Source: CADEDH01 sp965262175 | Lineage (GTDB): Bacteria; Actinomycetota; Acidimicrobiia; Acidimicrobiales; SZUA-35 | Direction: 5' to 3' | Assembly (NCBI GenBank): GCA_965262175.1 | Contig: CBDHES010000028.1 | Location: 62,001 to 126,000, forward strand | DNA: 64,000 bases | Shown here: piece by piece, positions 1 to 7,846 of the stretch | How positions within the stretch are numbered: position 1 is the stretch's first letter | How the letters are laid out: every line of letters begins with the position of its first letter | Notes under the pieces: generated by a model | The model's input: only the letters and a program-made list of their open reading frames with translations | The model's database searches: none | What the model was told of the DNA's origin: nothing | Position numbers and translations under genes: made by a program

Positions 1-17
1 AGCTGCGGATCGCGCTG

Positions 18-2111
18 GTGACGACCCGTCCCGATGGGGTCGAACGACCCGGGCGTCCGGTCCAGGCCCCAGCCGACGAGGGATCCCTCGACCTCTCGTC
101 GTTCGATCCACCGGCAGCCGCCAGTTCCGCCGCCGGTGGTCTCGGGGTCGGAGCGGCAGCCGCGAGCGGGGGCCTGGGTCTCGACGAGCCGGCGCCCGGC
201 GGCGGGTTGTTCCCACCCGATCCGCCCACCGGTCCCGATCCGCTCGCCCCGGGGTCGGACGGTCTCGGCGGACCGGCGGGGCCCTCGGTCTTCGATCAGC
301 CGGCGGCGTCCGGTCCGGCGGCGTCCGATCAGATCCTCGGCGCGCCGGGGACCGCTCCCCCCGGTCTCGACCAGCCACCTCTCCCCGGCCCGGCGGCCTT
401 CGACCAACCACCCCCCGGACCCTCCGCCTTCGACCAACCACCCCCCGGACCCTCCGCCTTCGACCAACCACCCCCCGGACCCTCCGCCTTCGACCAACCA
501 CCCCCCGGACCCTCCGCCTTCGACCAACCACCCCCCGCGCCCTCGGCCTTCGACCAACCACCCCCCGGACCCTCCGCCTTCGACCAACCACCCCCCGCGC
601 CCTCGGCCTTCGACCAACCACCGACGCCGCCGGGCGCCCCGGAGCCGGCGGGCCCATCCATCCTCGACCAGCCCCCGGCGCCACCGCCCGGGTTCGATCA
701 GGGGCCGCCCGAGCCTTCGGTGCTCGGCGGGCCGCCTCCCGGGCCGGGCGATCCCGGCTCGCCGTTCGAGGCCGCTCCGCCCGTCGGGCCCTCCGGCCTC
801 GACCAGCCCGGTCCCGGCGGTGACATCATCGGCAACGAGACCGGCGCCGTTCCCGGGCTGGGGACGACGACCTCGGTGGCCGACGCCACCCTGCAACTGT
901 CGATCGACGGCAAGGACTACACCTTCGTCCCCGGAACCGAGGTGACGCTCGGGCGGGAACCGTCATGCCTCGTCCACGTCGACGAGCGGCACTCGCTGGT
1001 CTCCCGCCGCCACCTGAAGATCACCTACCGCGACGACTACTGGTGGATCGAGGACTTCTCCAGCAAGGGCACCTTCGTCGACGGGAAGCGGATCACCACG
1101 CCCTACAAGGCGGAGGGGGCGTTCATCGTCCAACTCGGCGACGACGACGCCGGCACGCCGCTCAGGGTCATCACCGCCGGTGAGCACAAGGCTCCCCGCA
1201 AGCAGAGCTTGGCGTTGCTGATCGTCATCGGGGTGCTGGCCGTCATCGCCATCGCCGCGCTCGTTCTGGCTCTCCGGGGTGGGAGCGACGACGGCTCGGA
1301 GTCGCTGGCGGCGGCCAACCCGGCTGCCGCGGCCGACGGCGAGATCCCGCCGCCAGCCGAGACCGAGACCGCATCGGCCGCCGCCGAGAACCTGACGGCC
1401 GCCAAGCAGGCGACGGTCCTGCTCATCGCCGACGATGGTCAGGGGGGTCTCGGATTCGGCTCCGGGTTCTTCGTGACCGACAGCCTGATCGTGACCAACC
1501 AGCACGTGGCGGACCTCGACGACACCCTCCTGGTCGCCGTCTCCCGCCAGGCCGACGAGCCGGCGGCGGTGGAGTTCTCCAGCCGTCCGGTGGCCCAGCA
1601 CCCGTTCCTCGACATCGCGGTGATCCAACTGACCGACCGGGTCAGCGGTGAGCCGGTGACCTCGGGAGGGCTGGCCCCCGCCGCGCTGGGCGACTCCTCC
1701 GCCCTGACCCTGGGTGACGCCGTCTTCAACACGGGGTTCCCGGCCAACCTGTCGCTGATCAGCCGGGACGACATGAGCGAGCTGCAGCTCCCGCCGGTCG
1801 GCACGACGCGTGGTGAGGCGGCCAGCTTCTCGATCTGGCCCGGTTGCTCCAACCCGGACTTCGAGGCGTTCATCCCCCAGGGTTCGCCGCCCGGCGTCAC
1901 CTGTGCCCCCGAGGGCGACGTCGATCGGGGCATCGTGCTGACCACCTTCTCCAGCGGTGAGGGGGCGTCGGGAAGCCCGGTCTTCCTGAACAACGAGGTG
2001 ATCGCCGTCGTGTTCGCCGGGCCGCTCGATGAGGCCAACGCCGGCCGGGCGATCACCACCGATGCCTTCCGGACGTGGTTGAACGAGATCATCGCCGCCA
2101 ACGGCGGCTGA
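18..2111 (+). CDS. FHA-domain membrane protein with trypsin-like protease domain
   Basis: Probably a membrane-anchored protease regulated through phosphothreonine binding. Order: Pro-rich N-terminus with ten-residue GPSAFDQPPP repeats (about residues 125-201), FHA domain (about 290-385, with GRE, SRRH and SSKGTF motifs), one membrane helix (about 397-419), then a chymotrypsin-fold domain outside the membrane. The catalytic triad is visible as H496 (TNQHVA), D532 (HPFLDIAV) and S651 (GASGSPV). The GTG at 18 is only the first start inside the window. The frame is open to the left edge, so the true N-terminus may lie upstream. The receptor-like kinase 97 bp downstream is a natural source of the phosphothreonine that the FHA domain would bind. 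That link is inference; the domain calls are read from the sequence. Confidence 0.85.
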   Translation: MTTRPDGVERPGRPVQAPADEGSLDLSSFDPPAAASSAAGGLGVGAAAASGGLGLDEPAPGGGLFPPDPPTGPDPLAPGSDGLGGPAGPSVFDQPAASGPAASDQILGAPGTAPPGLDQPPLPGPAAFDQPPPGPSAFDQPPPGPSAFDQPPPGPSAFDQPPPGPSAFDQPPPAPSAFDQPPPGPSAFDQPPPAPSAFDQPPTPPGAPEPAGPSILDQPPAPPPGFDQGPPEPSVLGGPPPGPGDPGSPFEAAPPVGPSGLDQPGPGGDIIGNETGAVPGLGTTTSVADATLQLSIDGKDYTFVPGTEVTLGREPSCLVHVDERHSLVSRRHLKITYRDDYWWIEDFSSKGTFVDGKRITTPYKAEGAFIVQLGDDDAGTPLRVITAGEHKAPRKQSLALLIVIGVLAVIAIAALVLALRGGSDDGSESLAAANPAAAADGEIPPPAETETASAAAENLTAAKQATVLLIADDGQGGLGFGSGFFVTDSLIVTNQHVADLDDTLLVAVSRQADEPAAVEFSSRPVAQHPFLDIAVIQLTDRVSGEPVTSGGLAPAALGDSSALTLGDAVFNTGFPANLSLISRDDMSELQLPPVGTTRGEAASFSIWPGCSNPDFEAFIPQGSPPGVTCAPEGDVDRGIVLTTFSSGEGASGSPVFLNNEVIAVVFAGPLDEANAGRAITTDAFRTWLNEIIAANGG
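391..622 (+). repeat. Eight tandem 30-bp repeats encoding GPSAFDQPPP
   Basis: Near-identical 30-bp units, most reading cctccgccttcgaccaacca followed by ccccccggac, run in frame through the Pro-rich linker of the FHA/protease gene. Third-base variants (cctcggcctt, ccccccgcgc) mark individual copies. Copy number probably changes by slippage. This is a coding repeat, not a CRISPR array. Confidence 0.95.
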
Positions 2112-2208
2112 TCCGACGCCTCACATGTCGCCCGGCCGACGATGAGCAACATCGCCGGGGCCGCAGCGACGGCCCGCGGCTACACTGAGGATTCCCCCTG
2201 CTAAACAC

Positions 2209-4263
2209 GTGGCGAGCAACGCAGCGGGAACAGCGGTGGAAACTCTCAACCTCGGTATCGACGGGCTCGATGAGATCGAGCAAATTGGGCACGGCGGCTC
2301 TTCCCGCGTCTACCGGGCAACCCAGCGCGACCTGGATCGAACCGTCGCACTGAAGGTCCTGACCCGATCGGACGACCCGGAGGTCGGAAGACGCTTCGAT
2401 CGTGAGCGCAAGGCGATGGGGAGGCTCTCGCTCAACGAGGGGATCGTGCCGGTCTACTCGACCGGCGTGACCGAGCAGGGTGAGCCGTACCTCCTGATGC
2501 CGTACTACCCGAACGGCTCGCTCCAGGACCGGCTCGAAGACGGTCCGGTCCCGTGGCGAGACGCCGTCCGGTACGTCGCCTCGGCGGCCGCCACGATGGC
2601 CGACGCCCACCAGATGGGCGTTGTCCACCTCGACCTGAAGCCGGCCAACATCCTGCTGTCGACCAACGGCGAGCCCCGAATCGCCGACTTCGGCATCGCC
2701 CGGCTCGTCAGCGAGCAGGCCCACACGACGAACTCGAACGCCGCCTTCACCCCGACCTTCACCGCCCCCGAGACCCTGCTCGGCGAAGAGGCCACCGCCA
2801 CCGCTGACGTGTACGGGTTGGCCGCCACCCTGTGGGCGCTGATCGCCGGACGGCCTCCGTTCCGGGCGACCGGCGGCGAAGACAACACGCTGATGGCCAT
2901 CGTCGGCCGGGTGGTCCACCAACCGATCGGCGACCTCCGCGACCTGGCCCCGGACCCGATCTGTCGAGTGATCGAGACCGCGACCGCCAAGGATCCGGCC
3001 AGCCGCTACCCCACCGCCGGAGCGCTCGGGCTCGCTCTCCACGAGGCGATCGACGAAGTCGAGCGGGCGGACTGGCCGGCACCGAGCATGCCCGCCGCCG
3101 GGCCAACCGGCGGCGACGGTACCACCGCGCCGATGGCCCTCTCGGCGGCAGCAACGGTGCCTGCGAGCGCCCCGCCAGCGGCGGAAACGGTCTCGACGAG
3201 CGCTGAGCCGGCCGTCGGGCCCAACCTGGCGGACGACGCTCCGCCCATGGCGGCGACGGCGGCGATGGGAGCGACCGGGGAGCCTTCCGGGCTCCGGTTC
3301 GAGCGACCGGTGCCGCCGCGGCTGGTGCCCGCGGCATCGGACCGCACGGCATTCGCCGCCGACCTGCTCGATCGGTATGGCTCGATCGTCGCCGGGCTCA
3401 TGGTGGTCGCCCTCGTCGCGGTTGGGCTCCTCTTCGTCCGTCAGTACGTGCAGGGCGACGAGTCGGTGGCGGGGACGGAGCTGACCACACCGTCATCGGT
3501 ACCGACCACCGTGTCCAGCGGAGCGCTGGCCGGTGCCGGGCGGTCACAGACCGCGCCGACGGAGCCGCTGGCGCCGGTCACGTCCATCGAGGTGACGACC
3601 ACGCCCACGACGCAGGCGCCGACGTCAGCGGCGACGAGCCCCACCTCGGTGCCGACCAGCGACACGTCCGACACCACCGACCCCGACTCCACCGACACCA
3701 CCGACCCCGACACGACCGACACCACCGACCCCGACACGACCGACACCACCGACCCCGACACGACCGACACCACCGACCCCGACACGACCGACACCACCGA
3801 CCCCGACTCCACCGACACCACCGACCCCGACACGACCGACACCACCGACCCCGACACGACCGACACCACCGAGCCGGTGCCCCCGGCACAGTTGGCCCCG
3901 CCGACCGCCCTGGTGGCCGGGTCCGTCAGTGCCGAAGCGGTCGTGCTGTCGTGGGCACCGCCGGCGGTCACCACCGGGTTGACGGGGTACCGGATCTTCC
4001 GGGCCGAGGCCGATGGCCTGGTGTTCCGTCGCATCGGCTCGGTCGGACCCGACGTGGTGGCGTTCACCGACACGACGGTCGAGGAGGGCGAGGTCTACCT
4101 GTACCAGGTGCAGGCCATCGGCGCTCCGGGCGGAGACCCGCCCGCCAACTCGGTCCGCTCGACACCCCTGGCGGTCACGGTGCCCGACAACGCCAGTCCG
4201 CCCGACCCCGATGATCTCGATCCCGAGGGTGGACCGACCCAACCCCAGACGTCGACCCCCTGA
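2209..4263 (+). CDS. Receptor-like Ser/Thr protein kinase with extracellular fibronectin III domain
   Basis: Hanks-type kinase, probably sensing an envelope signal. The kinase domain (about residues 20-280) keeps the key residues: Gly loop IGHGGSSRVY, K49 (VALKVL), H140-L-D142-L-K144 with N147, and D160-FG. A membrane helix spans about 392-412. It is followed by an Asp/Thr stalk of eight DPDTTDTT-type units and a fibronectin III domain (about 563-662, with LSWAPP and YRIFRAE). PASTA repeats, usual in actinobacterial PknB, are absent. I kept GTG 2209; GTG 2236 (VETLNLG) is an equally plausible start, and neither has a strong ribosome site. It follows the FHA/protease gene on the same strand and is likely functionally paired with it. 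Confidence 0.88.
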   Translation: MASNAAGTAVETLNLGIDGLDEIEQIGHGGSSRVYRATQRDLDRTVALKVLTRSDDPEVGRRFDRERKAMGRLSLNEGIVPVYSTGVTEQGEPYLLMPYYPNGSLQDRLEDGPVPWRDAVRYVASAAATMADAHQMGVVHLDLKPANILLSTNGEPRIADFGIARLVSEQAHTTNSNAAFTPTFTAPETLLGEEATATADVYGLAATLWALIAGRPPFRATGGEDNTLMAIVGRVVHQPIGDLRDLAPDPICRVIETATAKDPASRYPTAGALGLALHEAIDEVERADWPAPSMPAAGPTGGDGTTAPMALSAAATVPASAPPAAETVSTSAEPAVGPNLADDAPPMAATAAMGATGEPSGLRFERPVPPRLVPAASDRTAFAADLLDRYGSIVAGLMVVALVAVGLLFVRQYVQGDESVAGTELTTPSSVPTTVSSGALAGAGRSQTAPTEPLAPVTSIEVTTTPTTQAPTSAATSPTSVPTSDTSDTTDPDSTDTTDPDTTDTTDPDTTDTTDPDTTDTTDPDTTDTTDPDSTDTTDPDTTDTTDPDTTDTTEPVPPAQLAPPTALVAGSVSAEAVVLSWAPPAVTTGLTGYRIFRAEADGLVFRRIGSVGPDVVAFTDTTVEEGEVYLYQVQAIGAPGGDPPANSVRSTPLAVTVPDNASPPDPDDLDPEGGPTQPQTSTP
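3676..3867 (+). repeat. 24-bp tandem repeats encoding an Asp/Thr/Pro stalk
   Basis: Eight units close to accaccgaccccgacacgac plus gaca encode DTTDPDTT-type octapeptides, with some Ser variants. They lie between the membrane helix and the fibronectin domain of the kinase. Low-complexity Thr-rich spacers like this usually carry a surface domain away from the membrane. Confidence 0.93.
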
Positions 4264-4423
4264 GCCCAGGCCGGATCGACGAGGTCGCCCTTACACCAGC
4301 CGGCAACCCCTGTCACGTGACATTCGTGTGGTGATTGGGGGGCCTTTGGATTGATCTTCCAGACGCCACCGATCGGAGAACTACAGTGCGATTGTTGCGG
4401 CATGTGGCGAACGTTGGGATGGG

Positions 4424-5005
4424 ATGGGTATGGGATCCAATGCGGGTGCGGCACTCGAGTACTGCGAGCACGACGAGCTGAGGGCGGCCTGCCTGGAGTG
4501 CCTGGCCATGCCTCAGAAGGTCACACCCCAGCAGATGTCGGCTCCACGAGCGACGAAGAACCCGACGTCGGAGAACGACAAGATCTCTCCGCTGGGCGGC
4601 GAGCTGGACGTCTCCCTCCCGGTCGAGGCGATCGAGCCGTTCGTCGGATCCGAGTGGCTTCCGGCCCACACCTTCCCCCACTACCTTCGGCGGTCGGGGT
4701 GGATCTACCTCCGGTGCGACGACACGCTGATGGCCCGGGTCAAGGCCGTCAAGATGGTGTGGCAGGCCGAGCGCAAGGTGCCGACCCCCGACGCCTATGA
4801 GGATCGTGGACCGGGCCTGGCCATCCAGGTCGATGCCAAGACCTGGGATTCGGGGATCGCCATTCCCCTCGGCGTCCACGCCGAGAATCAGCGTCACGGG
4901 TACCGCTACCTGATGACCAACGACGACGATTCGGTCACGCACTACCGGGGCGGACGGCCGATCCCCGAGACCGGTCTGGCCGACGACGAGTTCCTGGACG
5001 ACTGA
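4424..5005 (+). CDS. Conserved-looking hypothetical protein with N-terminal Cys/His motif
   Basis: I do not recognise a family. The 193-residue protein begins with a compact C-x-H-x7-C-x-x-C motif (CEHDELRAACLEC, residues 14-26), which could hold a metal ion. A Lys/Ser-rich linker follows, then a mixed alpha/beta domain (about 50-175) rich in Trp and Tyr (SGWIYLRCDD, VKMVWQAER, KTWDSGIAI). The C-terminus is acidic (ADDEFLDD). There is no signal peptide or membrane helix, so it is probably cytoplasmic. ATG 4424 is the assumed start; ATG 4430 is two codons later. Codon use is normal for the window. The gene stands alone, with 160 bp upstream and a convergent terminator hairpin downstream. Confidence 0.6.
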   Translation: MGMGSNAGAALEYCEHDELRAACLECLAMPQKVTPQQMSAPRATKNPTSENDKISPLGGELDVSLPVEAIEPFVGSEWLPAHTFPHYLRRSGWIYLRCDDTLMARVKAVKMVWQAERKVPTPDAYEDRGPGLAIQVDAKTWDSGIAIPLGVHAENQRHGYRYLMTNDDDSVTHYRGGRPIPETGLADDEFLDD

Positions 5006-5034
5006 GCCCGGCGTAGTCGGGTTGGGCGCCGATG

Positions 5035-5058
5035 CCAGCGCCGGCCGGCCGGTGTTGG
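5035..5058. terminator. Bidirectional hairpin between convergent genes
   Basis: The arms ccagcgccgg (5035-5044) and ccggtgttgg (5049-5058) form ten consecutive pairs, two of them G-U, around a CCGG loop. It sits between the stop at 5005 (+) and the stop at 5060 (-). There is no strong U tract on either side, as is common for actinobacterial terminators. Confidence 0.6.
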
Positions 5059-5059
5059 T

Positions 5060-6067
5060 TCAGACGCCCGGCTTGTGGCCCGTGACCCGGTGCAGCACCC
5101 CGGCCACGAACGCCTCGTCGACGACGTCGACGAACCCGGCCTCGGTGAAGTAGGACCGGCACTCGGCGATGGAGTGAGCCCGGCCGCCGCTGCCGTAGTG
5201 GATCTCGGCCAGGCCCCACAGCGCAGCGTCGAGCGGCCCGACCCCGTCGGGTTCGAGCATCTCCCCGATGAGGTGCATCTCACCGCCCGGTTCGAGCGCG
5301 TCGAACGTCTTGGCCACGACGAGAGCGATGTTGGCGGCATCGTAGATCGGCAGGTTGGACGCCATGACCGCCACGTCGCAGCCGGCGGGCAGCGGATCGG
5401 CGATGAAGTCTCCACCGACCGTCGACACCCGATCGGTGACCTCGTTGCGTTCGAGGTACTCCCGGGTCACGACGGTGACCGGGGGCAGGTCGAACACGAC
5501 CGCCTCCAGCCCCGGGTAGGTCTGCACGGCGTTGATGCTGTACGCACCGGAGCCGCCACCGAGGTCGAGCATCCGACGACGCCCGGTCAGATCGACCGAG
5601 CGGGAGAACCGCCGTCCCGCCCCCATCCCGATGCTGTACGTCGCTGCGTGGTACCGGCGGGCCCGTTCGACGGTGAGACCGTCGTACATCCCGAGGGTGC
5701 TCGGCGGCGACGGATCGGTCAACTTGGCCGTCAGGTCGAACCAGGCACCGACCTCGGGGCGGGTGAACTCCATCCATGGTCCGGCGTAGCGCTCGGTGCC
5801 CTTGACGAGGAACTTCTCGCAGTCGGCGGCGTTGACGAGCTGGCCATCCCGCTTCTCCAGGAGCCCCAGGGCGAGGCACACGGCGATCAGGCGCTCGGCG
5901 TTGAGCTCGCTGGTACCCATCGCCGACGCCAGCTCGCCGATGCTTCGTCGGCCAGCCGAGACGTGGGTGAACAACTCGAGATCGAGGGCGGCGTAGAACA
6001 CCGCCGATTCGGTGTAGGCCCGAGCCAGGCGCTGCAGGCGGGTGGTGTCGACCCTCGGTTCCGTCAC
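5060..6067 (-). CDS. SAM-dependent O-methyltransferase family protein
   Basis: The 335-residue protein has the two-part layout of the caffeate/acetylserotonin-type methyltransferases. An N-terminal winged-helix dimerisation domain (about 1-100, RLARAYTESAVFYAALDLEL) is followed by a Rossmann SAM domain with motif I LDLGGGSGAYS (about 166-176) and the acidic loop VVFDLPPV. The substrate cannot be told. The His usually serving as base in true O-methyltransferases is not obvious, so it could methylate something else. Its ATG overlaps the stop of the EamA gene by 4 bp, indicating translational coupling as the last gene of the operon headed by the selenoprotein at 7672. Confidence 0.82.
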   Translation of the reverse strand: MTEPRVDTTRLQRLARAYTESAVFYAALDLELFTHVSAGRRSIGELASAMGTSELNAERLIAVCLALGLLEKRDGQLVNAADCEKFLVKGTERYAGPWMEFTRPEVGAWFDLTAKLTDPSPPSTLGMYDGLTVERARRYHAATYSIGMGAGRRFSRSVDLTGRRRMLDLGGGSGAYSINAVQTYPGLEAVVFDLPPVTVVTREYLERNEVTDRVSTVGGDFIADPLPAGCDVAVMASNLPIYDAANIALVVAKTFDALEPGGEMHLIGEMLEPDGVGPLDAALWGLAEIHYGSGGRAHSIAECRSYFTEAGFVDVVDEAFVAGVLHRVTGHKPGV

Positions 6068-7065
6068 GACATCAACTCCCCGGTAGGTGTGTCGCCCTCC
6101 TCGACCGCGGTGTCGTCGGCGACGGGTTCGGTGTGATCGGTGGGCCGCGATCCCGCCAGGCGGGTGATCACGATGAGCGAGACGAGCGTCAGGGCGATGC
6201 CGCCGCCCTGGGCCAGGGTCACCCGCTCATCGAGGAACAGGAAGGCGAGGAGCGTGGCCGCCACCGGAATCAGCATCGAGAGCATCGTCGATCCGAACCA
6301 CACCGGGATCCGACGGATCGACCAGTTCATGATGAGGTGGGCACCGATCCCCGAGCCCAACACCATGGCCCCCAGCAGCGTCCAGTCACGGGTCGTGGGC
6401 ATGGTGAGCTCCTGGGAGAACAGGAACACCAGTGGCGTGTTGACCACAGCCGTGATCAGGCCCGCCGCCGCCGTGTACTCGAGGGGCGTGAGCTTCCCCT
6501 CGGTGGACTTGGAGAAGAACAGGTAGGCGGTCCAGGCCAGGAGGGCGCCCGCAGCGAGCAGGTCGCCGGTGAGGCTCCACTCCGGCATGCCCGACGAGCC
6601 GAACACCAACAGGCCGACGCCGACCAGCGCCACCAGCGACCACACGACCTGGCCGGAGCGAACCCGCTCGCCGAGCACCCGTGAGCCGAGGTACATCATC
6701 AGCAGCGGCTGCAGGGCGACCACCACGGTGGCGTTGGCCACCGTGGTGAGTTTGACGGCGCTGAAGAACAGCGCCACGTCGGCCGCCAGACCGAGCCCCC
6801 CGGGAAGCGCGATGCGCAGCTTTCGCCACGTGAGGCTCTGCGTCCCACCCCTCGCCCGAAGGATGGCCAGGATGGCCAGGAACAGGAACGTGCTCAACCA
6901 GAAGCGGTAGACGACGACCACCAGCGACGGCAGGTCGATCGCCTTGGCCATGACCCCCGACGCGGCCCACCCGAGGACCGCGATCAGGGCGCCGGCGATA
7001 CCGATCGATTCGCCGAGCGGGTGGTCGGCCCGAGGAGCGGGCCGACCCTGCTCAGGGGCGGTCAC
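6064..7065 (-). CDS. EamA/DMT-superfamily transporter
   Basis: An inner-membrane transporter of the drug/metabolite superfamily. About ten hydrophobic helices are arranged as two EamA repeats (first near residues 20-150, second near 170-305, with the ALLAWTAYLFFSKS and LGSGIGAHLIMNWSIR signatures). The C-terminal tail is polar and acidic. The substrate is unknown; members export amino acids, nucleosides or drugs. The GTG start at 7065 lies inside the 3' end of the selenoprotein gene (14-bp overlap), and the stop overlaps the downstream methyltransferase start by 4 bp. The three genes are therefore one tightly coupled operon. Confidence 0.88.
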   Translation of the reverse strand: MTAPEQGRPAPRADHPLGESIGIAGALIAVLGWAASGVMAKAIDLPSLVVVVYRFWLSTFLFLAILAILRARGGTQSLTWRKLRIALPGGLGLAADVALFFSAVKLTTVANATVVVALQPLLMMYLGSRVLGERVRSGQVVWSLVALVGVGLLVFGSSGMPEWSLTGDLLAAGALLAWTAYLFFSKSTEGKLTPLEYTAAAGLITAVVNTPLVFLFSQELTMPTTRDWTLLGAMVLGSGIGAHLIMNWSIRRIPVWFGSTMLSMLIPVAATLLAFLFLDERVTLAQGGGIALTLVSLIVITRLAGSRPTDHTEPVADDTAVEEGDTPTGELMS

Positions 7066-7672
7066 CGAAGTCGGGGCGCTCGGTCCGGGTCCGCTTGACC
7101 TCCCAGAAGCCGGGAACGGTGGCCATCCCGATGAAGCTGTCCCAGAGCCGCAGGGACTGCTCGCGGTTGGGAACCCGGGTGATCACCGGGCCGAACAGGG
7201 CCACCCGCTGACCGTCATCGTCGTCGAAGGCGATGATCGGCGTACCGATGTCGTCGCCGGCCAACTCGAGGCCGACCCCCATCCGCGAGCGGATCTCGGC
7301 GTCCCAGGCCTCATCGTCGAACGCCGCAGCGTGCTCAACGTCGAAACCGACGGCCTCCAGGGCCGCCGAGGGCGCGAAGTCGCGATCCTTGTCGTGATGG
7401 ATTCGCCGGCCGAACTCCCAGTACAACGGCTGGACCGCACCGTCGCCCTCGGCGGCCCGAACCGACTCCATGACCCGGAGGAGGCGATGGGTCATGAACA
7501 CCGGCCCGTAGTAGTCGCTGTCCGGTTTGGGCTGGTTCTTCTCCAGCAGGCTGATCGGCTGCCACGTGATCGCAAGATCACGTTCGGGAGCTACCACGTC
7601 GACGACCCAACGGGCCGTCACCCAGCACCACGGTCAAATGGGGTCGACCCAGAAGTCGATGTCGGTCGTCAT
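7052..7672 (-). CDS. Selenoprotein: mycothiol-dependent nitroreductase (Rv2466c-like, DsbA fold) with U-P-W-C motif
   Basis: Read from ATG 7672, the frame gives DFWVDPI, then TGA (7636-7634), then PWCWVTARW. The family motif in Mycobacterium Rv2466c is DFWFDPLCPWCW, so TGA replaces exactly the first redox cysteine, giving Sec13-Pro-Trp-Cys16. With TGA read as Sec the protein is 206 residues, like Rv2466c (207). The rest matches the family closely: SLLEKN, GTPIIAF, LFGPVITRVP, LWDSFIG and KRTRTERPDF at the C-terminus. An 8-bp hairpin with a G-starting loop follows the TGA (separate entry). A caller that treats TGA as stop will start at GTG 7621 and lose the active site. Likely role: mycothiol-linked thiol/disulfide or nitro reduction in the cytoplasm. 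It heads an operon and appears leaderless (TAGGTT 6 nt before ATG). Confidence 0.88.
7601..7633 (-). promoter_or_regulatory. Bacterial SECIS element for the UGA at 7636-7634
   Basis: After the TGA come 14 nt, then GACGGCCC (7619-7612), loop GTT (7611-7609) and GGGTCGTC (7608-7601). This makes eight consecutive pairs with one G-U. The loop starts 22 nt after the UGA and its first base is G. The published bacterial SECIS rules ask for 16-37 nt to the loop, a 4-16 bp upper stem and a G in the first two loop positions, and all three are met. Confidence 0.8.
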
Positions 7673-7678
7673 GGTGGC

Positions 7679-7684
7679 AACCTA
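7679..7684 (-). promoter_or_regulatory. -10 element TAGGTT, leaderless promoter of the selenoprotein operon
   Basis: TAGGTT on the minus strand ends 6 nt before the ATG at 7672. Transcription would start at or within a base of the A of ATG, giving a leaderless message. Same hexamer and spacing as at 34363, 41280, 40640 and 63804. Confidence 0.55.
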
Positions 7685-7815
7685 GGGCCGGTCGGGGCCG
7701 GCCTCAAGTCTCCTCCCCGACATTCACCAGAAAGCCACTCAGGCCGGTGGACCCCTGCGGTTCGCCATCGATCGACGAGTACGGTGACCCAACCGGACCG
7801 GTGCTTCCCCCTCCA

Positions 7816-7834
7816 TCGATTGGCAACCGATCGA
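7816..7834 (+). promoter_or_regulatory. Leader hairpin before the 7847 gene
   Basis: The arms TCGATTGG (7816-7823) and CCGATCGA (7827-7834) pair over eight positions, with one G-U and a CAA loop. The hairpin ends 12 nt before ATG 7847, where it could affect ribosome access or act as an operator. Function not shown. Confidence 0.3.
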
Positions 7835-7846
7835 GGCAGCATCCTC

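Noticed and set aside
391..622. CRISPR array
   Set aside because: The 30-bp units are contiguous, in frame and without spacers; they encode a decapeptide repeat.
7052..7621. Reading the Rv2466c-like gene as starting at GTG 7621
   Set aside because: It would delete the redox motif and 17 conserved N-terminal residues; the upstream family sequence is intact apart from TGA.
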